The notes under the pieces are model-generated. The model worked only from the letters and a program-made list of their open reading frames with translations, was not told where the DNA came from and searched no databases. DNA of 8,804 nucleotides from Polyangia bacterium (lineage in GTDB: Bacteria > Myxococcota_A > Polyangia > Polyangiales > Polyangiaceae): NCBI GenBank assembly GCA_030433055.1, contig JAUILJ010000277.1:1-8804 (forward strand), read 5' to 3'. Shown piece after piece: positions 1 through 7,042 of this stretch (position 1 is its first letter; each line of letters begins with the position of its first letter). The position numbers and the translations under genes are program-made.

Positions 1-2
1 TG

Positions 3-881
3 CTGCAGAACGCAGACGCGCGGATCTCGTTCAGTCGCCTCAGCGCCAGCATGCAGCACTGCTTCCGCAACGCCGACGCTGACGAGCTGTTGTTCGTGCA
101 CGGCGGGCGGGGCACCCTCCTGAGCGACTTCGGCGCGCTGAACTACGAGACCGGCGACTACCTGCTGCTTCCTCGGGGTACCACCTATCGGCTCGATCCC
201 AAGGACCTCACCCACTGCCTGGTGCTGGAGAGCCGAGGCGAGCTTCGGCTACCCGAGCGAGGACTGCTGGGGCACCACGCGCTGTTCGATCCCGGGGTGA
301 TCGATGTCCCCGACCCCGAGGCGCTGCCCGCCAACGCGAACCGAACGGAGCCGCGCGACTGGGACGTGGTGGTTCAGCGCGGCGGCGAATGTCACCGCAT
401 TCGCTACGAGTTCGACCCCCTGAACACGGTCGGCTGGAAGGGTGACCTCAGCGTGTGGCGCATCAACGTGCGAGACATCCGTCCCGTGCTGAGCGATCGC
501 TACCACCTGCCACCATCGGCTCACGCCACCTTCGTGAGCGACTCGCTCGTCGTGTGCAGCTTCTTGCCTCGCCCGCTCGAGGTGGGCGACCCGAACGCCC
601 TGCGCGTACCCTTCTACCACTCGAACGTCGACTACGATGAGGTGCTGTTCTACCACTCGGGCGACTTCTTCAGCCGCCAGGGCATTTCCCCAGGGATGCT
701 GACGTTTCACCCTCAGGGGATCCACCACGGCCCCCAGCCCGGTGCGATCAAGGCCAGCGAAGGCAAGACGCGCACGGAGGAAGTCGCGGTGATGATCGAC
801 ACCCTCCACCCTCTGCAGGTGTGCCAGGAGGCCGGAAGCGCAGAGCGTGTGGACTACTGGAAGAGCTGGATGACGCCATGA
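3..881 (+). CDS. hmgA: Homogentisate 1,2-dioxygenase, 5'-partial
   Basis: This enzyme is a non-haem Fe(II) dioxygenase of the cytoplasm that opens the aromatic ring of homogentisate to maleylacetoacetate in tyrosine and phenylalanine breakdown. The reading frame is open to the left edge of the window, so the true start lies upstream; the ATG at 51 is internal (the residues before it fit the family). 292 codons are present, and the family is usually about 380-440 residues. The N-terminal cupin part shows FRNADADELLFVHGG (from about 63) and GDYLLLPRGTTYR (about 153-191). The C-terminal catalytic part has PFYHSNVDYDEVLFYHSGDF (about 609-668) and HPQGIHHGPQPG. By family alignment the Fe ligands should be His at 618-620, Glu at 639-641 and one His of the HH pair at 723-728. 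The motif differs from the human/Pseudomonas form (PPYYHRN...SEFMG), so this is a divergent bacterial subclass. The stop overlaps the start of hppD in ATGA, which strongly supports the assignment. Confidence 0.93.
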   Translation: MQNADARISFSRLSASMQHCFRNADADELLFVHGGRGTLLSDFGALNYETGDYLLLPRGTTYRLDPKDLTHCLVLESRGELRLPERGLLGHHALFDPGVIDVPDPEALPANANRTEPRDWDVVVQRGGECHRIRYEFDPLNTVGWKGDLSVWRINVRDIRPVLSDRYHLPPSAHATFVSDSLVVCSFLPRPLEVGDPNALRVPFYHSNVDYDEVLFYHSGDFFSRQGISPGMLTFHPQGIHHGPQPGAIKASEGKTRTEEVAVMIDTLHPLQVCQEAGSAERVDYWKSWMTP

Positions 882-1924
882 ACCAAGCGAGTGAACACAA
901 CCCCCTCGGCCTGAACGGCATCGCGTTCGTCGAGTATGCGAGCCCCACGAAAGCCGGCGAAGGCAGCTTGAATCAACTCTTCGCGAGCCTGGGCTTCTCC
1001 AAGCTCCAGCGGCACCCACACCTCGACATCCTCGACTACACCCAGCACGAGGTGCACTTCCTGGTAAATCGCGAGCAAGCTGGGCACGCCTTCGACTTCG
1101 CCCAGCAGCACGGGCCGTGCGTCTCCGCCCTGGGCTGGTGGGTCGCCGACGCAGAGCTGGCTCTCGCGCGAGCCACCGAGCGCGGCGCCCGACCCTACGA
1201 AGGGCCGATCGCCTACCACGGCGCCAGGGCGATCTACGGCATCGGCGGCTCGCTCATCTACCTGGTGGAGGAGCGGGTCGGGCGCCGCTGGAATGACGAT
1301 TTCCTCAGCCTGGAGCGACCGGAGCACCACCTGAGCCGCGGCTTTTTCCGCGTGGATCATCTCACGAACAACGTGCGGCGTGGGACGCTGCAAGAGTGGG
1401 CCAGCTTCTACAAGGACGTGTTCGGTTTCACCGAGGTGCGCTATTTCGACATCCGTGGTCAGAAGACAGGGCTCACGTCGTACGCGCTGCGCTCCCCGTG
1501 CGGGCAGTTCTGCATCCCCATCAACGAAGGCGACGAGTCGAAGTCCCAAATCGAAGAGTACCTGAGGGAGTATCGGGGGCCCGGCGTGCAGCACATCGCC
1601 CTGTTGACCAACGATTTGCTCGCCAGCCTGGACGGACTTCAAGCATCGGGTGTGGAGACTCTCGATATCGACCTGGGCTACTACGAAGACGTGTTCGAGC
1701 GGGTCCCCCACGTGGTCGAAGACCGCCAGCGAATCGCCGATCTGAAGGTCCTCGTGGATGGCGACGAGGACGGCTACCTGTTGCAGATCTTCACGCGCAA
1801 CGTCATCGGCCCCATCTTCTTCGAGATGATCCAGCGGCGGAACCACCTGTCGTTCGGTGAAGGCAATTTCTCAGCGTTGTTCCGCTCCATCGAGCGCGAC
1901 CAAGAGCGCCGTGGCGTGCTGTGA
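878..1924 (+). CDS. hppD: 4-hydroxyphenylpyruvate dioxygenase
   Basis: This 348-residue cytoplasmic Fe(II) enzyme converts 4-hydroxyphenylpyruvate to homogentisate, the substrate of the HmgA encoded just upstream. The start is the ATG at 878, which overlaps the hmgA stop as ATGA and gives the typical N-terminus MNQASEHNPLGLNGIAFVEY; a longer frame from 821 would lie inside hmgA. A GGA at 868-870 sits 7 nt upstream as a weak Shine-Dalgarno site. The protein has two vicinal-oxygen-chelate halves (about residues 10-135 and 155-330). The expected 2-His-1-carboxylate iron site is visible: His161 in FFRVDHLTNN, His239 in GVQHIALLTND and Glu316 in FFEMIQRRNH. The C-terminal helix GEGNFSALFRSIERDQERRG is the usual HPPD ending that closes the active site. 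The length matches bacterial HPPDs (about 350). Hydroxymandelate synthase belongs to the same family, but the hmgA partner argues for HPPD. No U-rich terminator follows. Confidence 0.97.
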   Translation: MNQASEHNPLGLNGIAFVEYASPTKAGEGSLNQLFASLGFSKLQRHPHLDILDYTQHEVHFLVNREQAGHAFDFAQQHGPCVSALGWWVADAELALARATERGARPYEGPIAYHGARAIYGIGGSLIYLVEERVGRRWNDDFLSLERPEHHLSRGFFRVDHLTNNVRRGTLQEWASFYKDVFGFTEVRYFDIRGQKTGLTSYALRSPCGQFCIPINEGDESKSQIEEYLREYRGPGVQHIALLTNDLLASLDGLQASGVETLDIDLGYYEDVFERVPHVVEDRQRIADLKVLVDGDEDGYLLQIFTRNVIGPIFFEMIQRRNHLSFGEGNFSALFRSIERDQERRGVL

Positions 1925-1981
1925 AGCAACCAGGCTCAGAGGAGCAGGCAGGCGCGCAGCAGGCTCAGGACCCGCGAAGGG

Positions 1982-3802
1982 TCACTTCCCCAGCGCTTGC
2001 TGTATCCGCTCGGTAACGTCGCTCGGCTTCATCACCAGACTGAAGCTGACGTTGCCCGGCTCGGCGAAGGGGCTCAGCAGCGGCGCCAGCGTCGAGGCGA
2101 GTCGCCCCACGGACCACTCGCCATCTACCGCGACCACGACCTCACACGCTCGCTGCTCGTCGCGCCCAGGGTCCAGGCGCCCACACATGTAATGCGCGAC
2201 CTCGCCGCCCTTGAGGCTCCGCACCGGCTCCTTTGCAGGACCTTCGACCGGGCCGACCAGGGTGGCGTGCTCGACGTCGTAGAGGTAGCGCCGCACGTCG
2301 GGCCGCTCGCGCTCGGGGAGCTTGCTCCAGTCAGGGAACACTCGCAGCGTGACGGAGCGCAGGCCAGCGCTGCGCGCGATGGAATCTTCACGCAGCACGC
2401 GCGCGTCTCGAATCAGCAACCCGAACGGATCGCTCGCCTTGCTCCCGAGATCCTGCACGAGCTCGCTGAGCTTCAGCTCGGTCTTGGCGGCGAGCAGCAG
2501 CCCCGGCCGGCGCATGCCCTGAACATTGGTGCGCCGAGGTCCGCCCTCGCCATCCGCGTACTCCGGATTGGGCTCCGCTGGCGGTGCGTCCTTCGCTGAC
2601 GTTGCCTCTACCAGGCTCTGAGCAAAGTCCCGTGGCTGCCAGCGGGGCGCCTCCAGCCAGGCGTTGCGCTGCCGCCCGACGATCCAAATGGGCGCCACCG
2701 GGATCCACGGCTTCCCTTCGAGCTCGACCCTCGGCAGGTCCAGCGAGCGCTGTTTGAGCACGCTCTCCAGATTGCTCAGCTGATGCTCGGAGGCCTGAAC
2801 GAAGCGCTCTCCCCCAAAACACGCTAGCCAGACCGCGGCGACTAGCGCGACTTGCCTGCCTCGCGACGCCAAGCGCTTTCTAAGGGACCACAGCAGGAGC
2901 ACGATCGCGGCGCCAGAAGCGGAAGCATCGAGCACCACCAGGCGACTGCGGCGAGCCAACTCGAGGCCGCCGCGCAGCCCTGGCTCATACAGCAGGTCGA
3001 GGTTAGCGTTGAACAGCGGAACACTTACTTCCGTACGGAGCCAGGATGTCACCACGAACACCAACGGCACCCAGACGGCGAAGCCCAGCGCCGCGCCGCG
3101 ACGCAGCAGTAGCGCCAAAGACAGAACACTGCCTATCGCTAGCAGGTCCTCCACGTTCCAGCTGAGCCCGAGCATCACCCGGCCGAACACCAAGGACACC
3201 GCCCAGGTCAGCAGCGCGACCCACGCCTGCGGAGAGACAGGGAGCTCCCGCCGGGCGTGCACCCGCGACCCGATCAGCTCGAGCCCCAGGGCTCCGATCG
3301 CCGCCACGCCAGCACCGATCAACAGCACCGCGCGGGAGTCCGCGGCGGCCTCCCAGTAGCCGATCACCATCTGTGAGATGTCGTCCAGCCCGCCCACGAC
3401 GCCCAGGGCGCGGGAGTGCTGCTGGAACGCGTACCCCAGGAAAATGACCGGCAGTAGAAGCCAGCCGTACCAGAGCTTGGTCGCGTCATCGCGCCCGCGC
3501 CAGAACGCGACGCCCAACGCCGCGAGCGGCGCGACCAGCCAGAGCCAGGAGGGCGAGACCCACGAGCTCAGCTGGTGGAGCAGCCCGTAGGCGCAGCAGC
3601 CCAGCAAGGTGGCGAGACCAATGCCCAGCTCCACGCGGCCGAGCTCGGCGCTGGGCAACTGCTGCTCGGGTTGTGGTCCGGCACGCACCACCCGGGGCTC
3701 ATGCGACGCGACCTCCTCACCGGGTTCGCTGGATCGTGCCTCCTCGGCCTCAGTGGCGCCCGCGCTCTCTCCGGGCGCGGCTTCGCTATTTTCCCGATCC
3801 AT
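1982..3802 (-). CDS. Unrecognised polytopic membrane protein with large C-terminal domain
   Basis: I do not recognise this 606-residue protein. Residues 1-50 are Glu/Ser/Ala-rich and look disordered. About nine hydrophobic helices follow, near residues 57-77, 85-101, 110-126, 157-177, 193-213, 218-233, 237-255, 287-307 and 317-332. Arg/Lys-rich loops fall after helices 2, 4, 6 and 8 (for example RKRLASRGRQ), so the positive-inside rule puts the N-terminus inside and the last 270 residues in the periplasm. That domain has a Trp-rich start, a Pro-rich linker near 400-425 and two cysteines (540, 553) that could pair. Residues 435-453 and 555-573 share a strand-helix pattern (LLLAAKTELKLSELVQDLG and VVVAVDGEWSVGRLASTLA) reminiscent of ExbD/TolR periplasmic domains; this is only a resemblance. 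The ATG at 3802 lies 17 nt inside the 3' end of the upstream peptidase gene and has no good ribosome site, so it is probably translated by coupling. In-frame GTG codons further in are alternatives. Confidence 0.8.
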   Translation of the reverse strand: MDRENSEAAPGESAGATEAEEARSSEPGEEVASHEPRVVRAGPQPEQQLPSAELGRVELGIGLATLLGCCAYGLLHQLSSWVSPSWLWLVAPLAALGVAFWRGRDDATKLWYGWLLLPVIFLGYAFQQHSRALGVVGGLDDISQMVIGYWEAAADSRAVLLIGAGVAAIGALGLELIGSRVHARRELPVSPQAWVALLTWAVSLVFGRVMLGLSWNVEDLLAIGSVLSLALLLRRGAALGFAVWVPLVFVVTSWLRTEVSVPLFNANLDLLYEPGLRGGLELARRSRLVVLDASASGAAIVLLLWSLRKRLASRGRQVALVAAVWLACFGGERFVQASEHQLSNLESVLKQRSLDLPRVELEGKPWIPVAPIWIVGRQRNAWLEAPRWQPRDFAQSLVEATSAKDAPPAEPNPEYADGEGGPRRTNVQGMRRPGLLLAAKTELKLSELVQDLGSKASDPFGLLIRDARVLREDSIARSAGLRSVTLRVFPDWSKLPERERPDVRRYLYDVEHATLVGPVEGPAKEPVRSLKGGEVAHYMCGRLDPGRDEQRACEVVVAVDGEWSVGRLASTLAPLLSPFAEPGNVSFSLVMKPSDVTERIQQALGK

Positions 3803-6002
3803 CAGCCCCCGAGAGGAAGGCAGCGTAGGCGTCGAGGTTCGTCTCTCGGCCCAGGAAGTCGTGCACCAGCTCGTTCTCGTCAGGCCCTGCCCCACGTGAC
3901 AGCACTAGCTTGCGCCAGTCGCTGGCGACCTTGGCGTTCATGAAGCCTTCCTTCTGGAAGCGCGTCAGCACGTCACGCGCGATCGCGAGCGCCCACTGGT
4001 AGCCGTAGTAGCCCGCATCGTAGCCCATCAGGTGGCCGAACGTCGCCTGGAAGTGTGTTTCCGGGAGGTAACCGAAGCTCTGCGTCTTCTTCATCACCTC
4101 GGTGAACACCTTGTCGGTATCCACGGGAACCGGACGGTGGTGGTACTCGAAGTCGAGCGTCGCCAGAGAGATCTGCCGTTGGGTATGCAGCGCGAAACCG
4201 AATGACCGGCTCTTGGTCATCGCGTTGAACAGCTTGTCCGGGATCTTCTCCCCTGTCTCGTAGTGCTTTGCGAAGAGGTCCAACGTCTCCCGACGCCAGG
4301 CCCACTCTTCGAGCATCTGCGACGGCGCCTCCACGAAATCCCGCACGGTGTTGGTTCCGGAGTAGGTCGCCAGCTCTTGCTGCGTCAGCACGTGATGTAG
4401 CGCGTGACCGAACTCGTGGAAGAACGTCGTGACCTGATCGTGGGTCATCAGCCCAGGCTGACCCGGCTCGCTCTTCGGGAAGTTGCACACCAGGGCGGAG
4501 ATCGGCGTGACGTAGCTGCCATCCTCCATGCGCTTGCCGCCGCGGATCTCGAACATCGCCGCGTGCTTGTACTTGCCGTCCCGCGGGTACAAATCGAGGT
4601 AAATGCGCCCCAGCTTCTTGCCGTGATCCATTACCTCGAGGATCCGCACATCCTCGTGCCAGACGGCGTTGGGCCCAGCGTCGCCCCCGTCGGCCGCGCC
4701 CTTGCTGGGAGCGATCTCCTTGAACTCGATGCCGTACAGCTTGGAGAGGATGGTGAACAGACCCTTCGCCACCGACTCGACCTCGAAATAGTTCGACAGT
4801 ACCTTGGCGTCGAAGCCGTACTTCTTGTTGGCCAGGCGGCCCACGAGGTAGAGCCGGTCGTGATTGGGCACCACGTTGCCCTTGCCCCCGAGCTTGTGCC
4901 ACTCGGCGAGCAGCTCCGCGTACTCGCGCTTACCCGGCTTCGCGACGGTCTTCGCGGCGTTGGCCAGGAACTCCTGCACCTTGGCCGCGGACTTCGCCAT
5001 GCGCGGTTCGATCGCGTAGTCCGCCCACGTGTCGTACCCGAGCAGCTTCGCCTTCTTCTCCCGCAGCACCAGCACGCGCTCCAAGATCGGCACGTTGGCC
5101 TTTGCCGCGCGGTTATCGAACTCGAACGTCAGGTCCTTGGCGACACTGCGGTCGTCCGCGTAGGTGATGACGGGGAAGTAGTCCGGGTAGTCGGTGGTCA
5201 GCTCTACCAGTCCATCGGCGCCCGGCTTGTGCTGCTCGATGAAGCTCTCGGGCAAGCCCTTCAGCTGCTCCGGCTTCACCTTGATCGAGCCCTTCGCCTC
5301 GCTCAGGTTGGTGCCGAAGTCTTGGCTGAGCTTGGTCAGCTCTTCATTCAACTTCCTGAGTTCGTCTTGCTCGGCCTTGGGCAAGAACAAACCGTTGCGC
5401 TTGAAGTCACGCAGCAGCTCCTCGAGCAGGCGCTTGCGAGTGCCCTCGAGGGCGGGATGCTTGTCGGCGAAGCGGCGGATGACACCGGCGAACTGCGCGT
5501 CCAGCATCATGTCCGTGTAGAACTCATCCACCTTGGGACGACACTCACCGGCCGCTTCACGCACGGCCTTGTCGGGGTGCCCCACGTTCATCAGATCGGG
5601 GAAGCCAGCACCCACGCTGAGCTCGAGCGAGATCTGGTCCACGTTGGCCAGCGTGTTGTCCCAGGTGAGCTCCGTTTCCGCAGGGATCGCTTTCACGGCA
5701 TCGAGCAGCTTCTTGGAGCGACGCAAGTGCCGGTCGCAGAGTTCGACCACACCCTTCGCGGTCATCCCCTCTGCGACGGGATCGACTTGAGCAGTGGGGA
5801 GCTCGGGGCTGGCAGGGGTAGCAGGCGAGGCAGATGGCATAGCGGACATGGCCGGAGGCTCCGAAGGCTGGGTGGTGACGCTGCTCGGGGTGCAAGCACA
5901 GGCGACGAGTGCAAACCCAAGCGCCCAGCGGGCGGACGTCGGAGGAGGCCTACGCGAAGCGCTGGCAGAGGCAAGCTTGGACTGTCGCATGGGCGGGACC
6001 AT
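3786..6002 (-). CDS. M3-family metallopeptidase (oligopeptidase), exported lipoprotein
   Basis: This is a zinc oligopeptidase of family M3 (thimet oligopeptidase/oligopeptidase A/Dcp group), which cleaves short peptides. The 738-residue protein carries HEFGH at residues 529-533 within FFHEFGHALHHVL (codons near 4404-4418). The third zinc ligand Glu558 lies in FVEAPSQMLEEW, exactly 29 residues after the first His as in thimet oligopeptidase. The downstream family motif GYDAGYYGYQWA is also present. The N-terminus has a basic stretch, a hydrophobic core (ARWALGFALVAC) and a lipobox LVAC with Cys35. A Pro/Ser/Ala linker of about 40 residues follows. It is therefore probably a lipoprotein of the cell envelope, whereas most M3 peptidases are cytoplasmic. 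The ATG at 6002 is chosen because AGGTG lies 7 nt upstream; ATG 5990 and TTG 6026 keep the same signal peptide and remain possible. It is the first gene of a pair with the membrane protein gene, which starts inside its 3' end. Confidence 0.94.
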   Translation of the reverse strand: MVPPMRQSKLASASASRRPPPTSARWALGFALVACACTPSSVTTQPSEPPAMSAMPSASPATPASPELPTAQVDPVAEGMTAKGVVELCDRHLRRSKKLLDAVKAIPAETELTWDNTLANVDQISLELSVGAGFPDLMNVGHPDKAVREAAGECRPKVDEFYTDMMLDAQFAGVIRRFADKHPALEGTRKRLLEELLRDFKRNGLFLPKAEQDELRKLNEELTKLSQDFGTNLSEAKGSIKVKPEQLKGLPESFIEQHKPGADGLVELTTDYPDYFPVITYADDRSVAKDLTFEFDNRAAKANVPILERVLVLREKKAKLLGYDTWADYAIEPRMAKSAAKVQEFLANAAKTVAKPGKREYAELLAEWHKLGGKGNVVPNHDRLYLVGRLANKKYGFDAKVLSNYFEVESVAKGLFTILSKLYGIEFKEIAPSKGAADGGDAGPNAVWHEDVRILEVMDHGKKLGRIYLDLYPRDGKYKHAAMFEIRGGKRMEDGSYVTPISALVCNFPKSEPGQPGLMTHDQVTTFFHEFGHALHHVLTQQELATYSGTNTVRDFVEAPSQMLEEWAWRRETLDLFAKHYETGEKIPDKLFNAMTKSRSFGFALHTQRQISLATLDFEYHHRPVPVDTDKVFTEVMKKTQSFGYLPETHFQATFGHLMGYDAGYYGYQWALAIARDVLTRFQKEGFMNAKVASDWRKLVLSRGAGPDENELVHDFLGRETNLDAYAAFLSGADGSGK

Positions 6003-6064
6003 TCCCCAGCACCTGCGCGCTGGCAAGCCAGTTCACGGCCAAAAAGTGCTACGGATGCCTCCGG
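6003..6064. promoter_or_regulatory. Divergent intergenic region with a 12-bp palindrome
   Basis: This short gap separates the minus-strand peptidase unit from the plus-strand transporter operon and should hold both promoters, or part of them if the transporter starts at 6179. A perfect inverted repeat CTGGCAAGCCAG lies at 6020-6031. It could be an operator or a chance palindrome. I see no convincing -35/-10 pair on either strand. TGGCAAGCCAGTTCAC faintly resembles a sigma-54 site but mismatches the essential -12 GC, so I do not call one. Confidence 0.35.
6010..6014 (-). promoter_or_regulatory. Ribosome binding site of the M3 peptidase gene
   Basis: On the minus strand AGGTG is followed by a 7-nt spacer (CTGGGGA) and the ATG at 6002. 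This spacing favours 6002 over the ATG at 5990 or the TTG at 6026 as the start. Confidence 0.5.
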
Positions 6065-7042
6065 GTGACTGGACGACGGGACACAGCTTCGGACGCCCCC
6101 GCGACCGGGGCGCTAGGTGGCGACTCGAATGAGTCGCGCGCACTGACGCGTCCGCTGTATCGACGCGGGATCACGTTGATGGTGCTCTCGACCATCGCGT
6201 TCGCAGCCATGCTGAGCCTGGTGAAGCTGGCCCGCCGCGAGCTGCCCGCCTTCGAGGTCATGTGCTGGCGCGCGGCCACGTCGGTGCCGCTGGCGGTGCT
6301 GCTCGTTTGGAAGAGCCACCCTGGTGGCCTCCGGGGCTTGTTTCGCGTGCAGCGCAAGGCGTTGCTCACGCTGCGTGTCGTCATCGGGTTCTGCGCGATG
6401 TCGTCGTTCTACATCGCCGCCCGAGGGCTCAGCGTCGCGGACCTCTCCATCATCCAGAAACTCCAGCCAATCCTGATCGCCGTACTCGCGCCCTGGGTAC
6501 TGGGCGCCAAGGAACGCTCGAGTGGCGGGATCTGGCTGGCATTGATTGCCGGGATCTGCGGCTCCGCACTGGTGCTGGGCCCAGAGCTCTCTCTGGGCTC
6601 TGGCTACGCCATCGCTGCGTTGGTCGGCACCGCGACCTCCGCAGGCGCACACCTCGCCGTGCGTGCGCTCGGGCGCACGGAGCGCGCGAGCAACATCGTG
6701 CTGTGGTTTCAGCTGGGCGTGCTCGGACTGTCCGTCGCCGTCTTGCTCGGTCAGCACCACCGTCTGCCGGTTCCGCCGCTGCACCTGGTTCCGCACCTGT
6801 GCGGGATCGGGGTCGCCGCGACCATCGGTCAGGCGCTGATGACTCAAGCGTACGCCGTGGAGAAGGCGTCCACCGTCGCAGCGGCATCTTATGTGGCTCC
6901 GCTCTGGGGGGTCACGAGCGACCTCATCATTTTCCGCACGGTACCTGGAGCGAGCGTCTGGTTGGGCGGAGCGCTGATCGTGTGCGCGGGGCTGTTGTTG
7001 GTCAGGGCAACCCAGCGCGCGAGCGAGGCGGTCAGTGGCTGA
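6065..7042 (+). CDS. EamA/DMT-superfamily transporter
   Basis: This is an inner-membrane carrier of the drug/metabolite transporter superfamily; the substrate cannot be read from sequence. From the GTG at 6065 it has 325 residues and about ten helices, near 35-56, 64-82, 99-119, 123-146, 154-172, 179-199, 210-229, 239-260, 269-289 and 297-314. They form the two EamA repeats (about 35-172 and 179-314). Family features are KLARRELPAFEVMCWRAATS after helix 1, and SVADLSIIQKLQPILIAVLA and ASYVAPLWGVTSDLI at the conserved helix starts of each half. The stretch resembles the RhaT/S-adenosylmethionine-uptake branch, but this is a loose impression. The start is uncertain. GTG 6065 has a weak GGA 9 nt upstream. 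ATG 6179 has GGGA 8 nt upstream but would begin at helix 1 (287 residues). The frame stays open further upstream, but that would overlap the divergent peptidase gene. It is the first gene of a coupled operon; its stop overlaps the next start by 8 nt. Confidence 0.9.
   Translation: MTGRRDTASDAPATGALGGDSNESRALTRPLYRRGITLMVLSTIAFAAMLSLVKLARRELPAFEVMCWRAATSVPLAVLLVWKSHPGGLRGLFRVQRKALLTLRVVIGFCAMSSFYIAARGLSVADLSIIQKLQPILIAVLAPWVLGAKERSSGGIWLALIAGICGSALVLGPELSLGSGYAIAALVGTATSAGAHLAVRALGRTERASNIVLWFQLGVLGLSVAVLLGQHHRLPVPPLHLVPHLCGIGVAATIGQALMTQAYAVEKASTVAAASYVAPLWGVTSDLIIFRTVPGASVWLGGALIVCAGLLLVRATQRASEAVSG
7025..7028 (+). promoter_or_regulatory. Ribosome binding site for the acyltransferase-like gene
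   Basis: GAGG lies 6 nt before the GTG at 7035, inside the end of the transporter gene. It supports the non-ATG start and translational coupling of the two genes. Confidence 0.5.

Noticed and set aside
854..1846. A 330-codon open frame on the minus strand opposite hppD.
   Set aside because: The plus strand carries the complete HPPD iron site and family ending, so the antisense frame is a by-product of codon bias.
1931..1968. A 9-bp direct repeat CAGGCTCAG at 1931-1939 and 1960-1968.
   Set aside because: Too short and isolated to be an attachment site or operator pair with any support; likely chance in GC-rich intergenic DNA.
1969..1983. A hairpin GACCC-GCGAA-GGGTC between the convergent genes as a possible terminator.
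   Set aside because: The stem is only 5 bp, overlaps the stop codon of the minus-strand gene and has no T-tract on either side.
6021..6036. A sigma-54-like promoter TGGCAAGCCAGTTCAC in the divergent gap.
   Set aside because: The -24 half resembles TGGCA, but the -12 half lacks the required GC, so the match is incomplete.
4404..6068. A 554-codon open frame on the plus strand opposite the M3 peptidase gene.
   Set aside because: It mirrors the real gene. High G+C in third positions leaves the antisense frame free of stops; its product is His/Arg/Leu-rich and matches no family, while the minus strand has a full zinc site.
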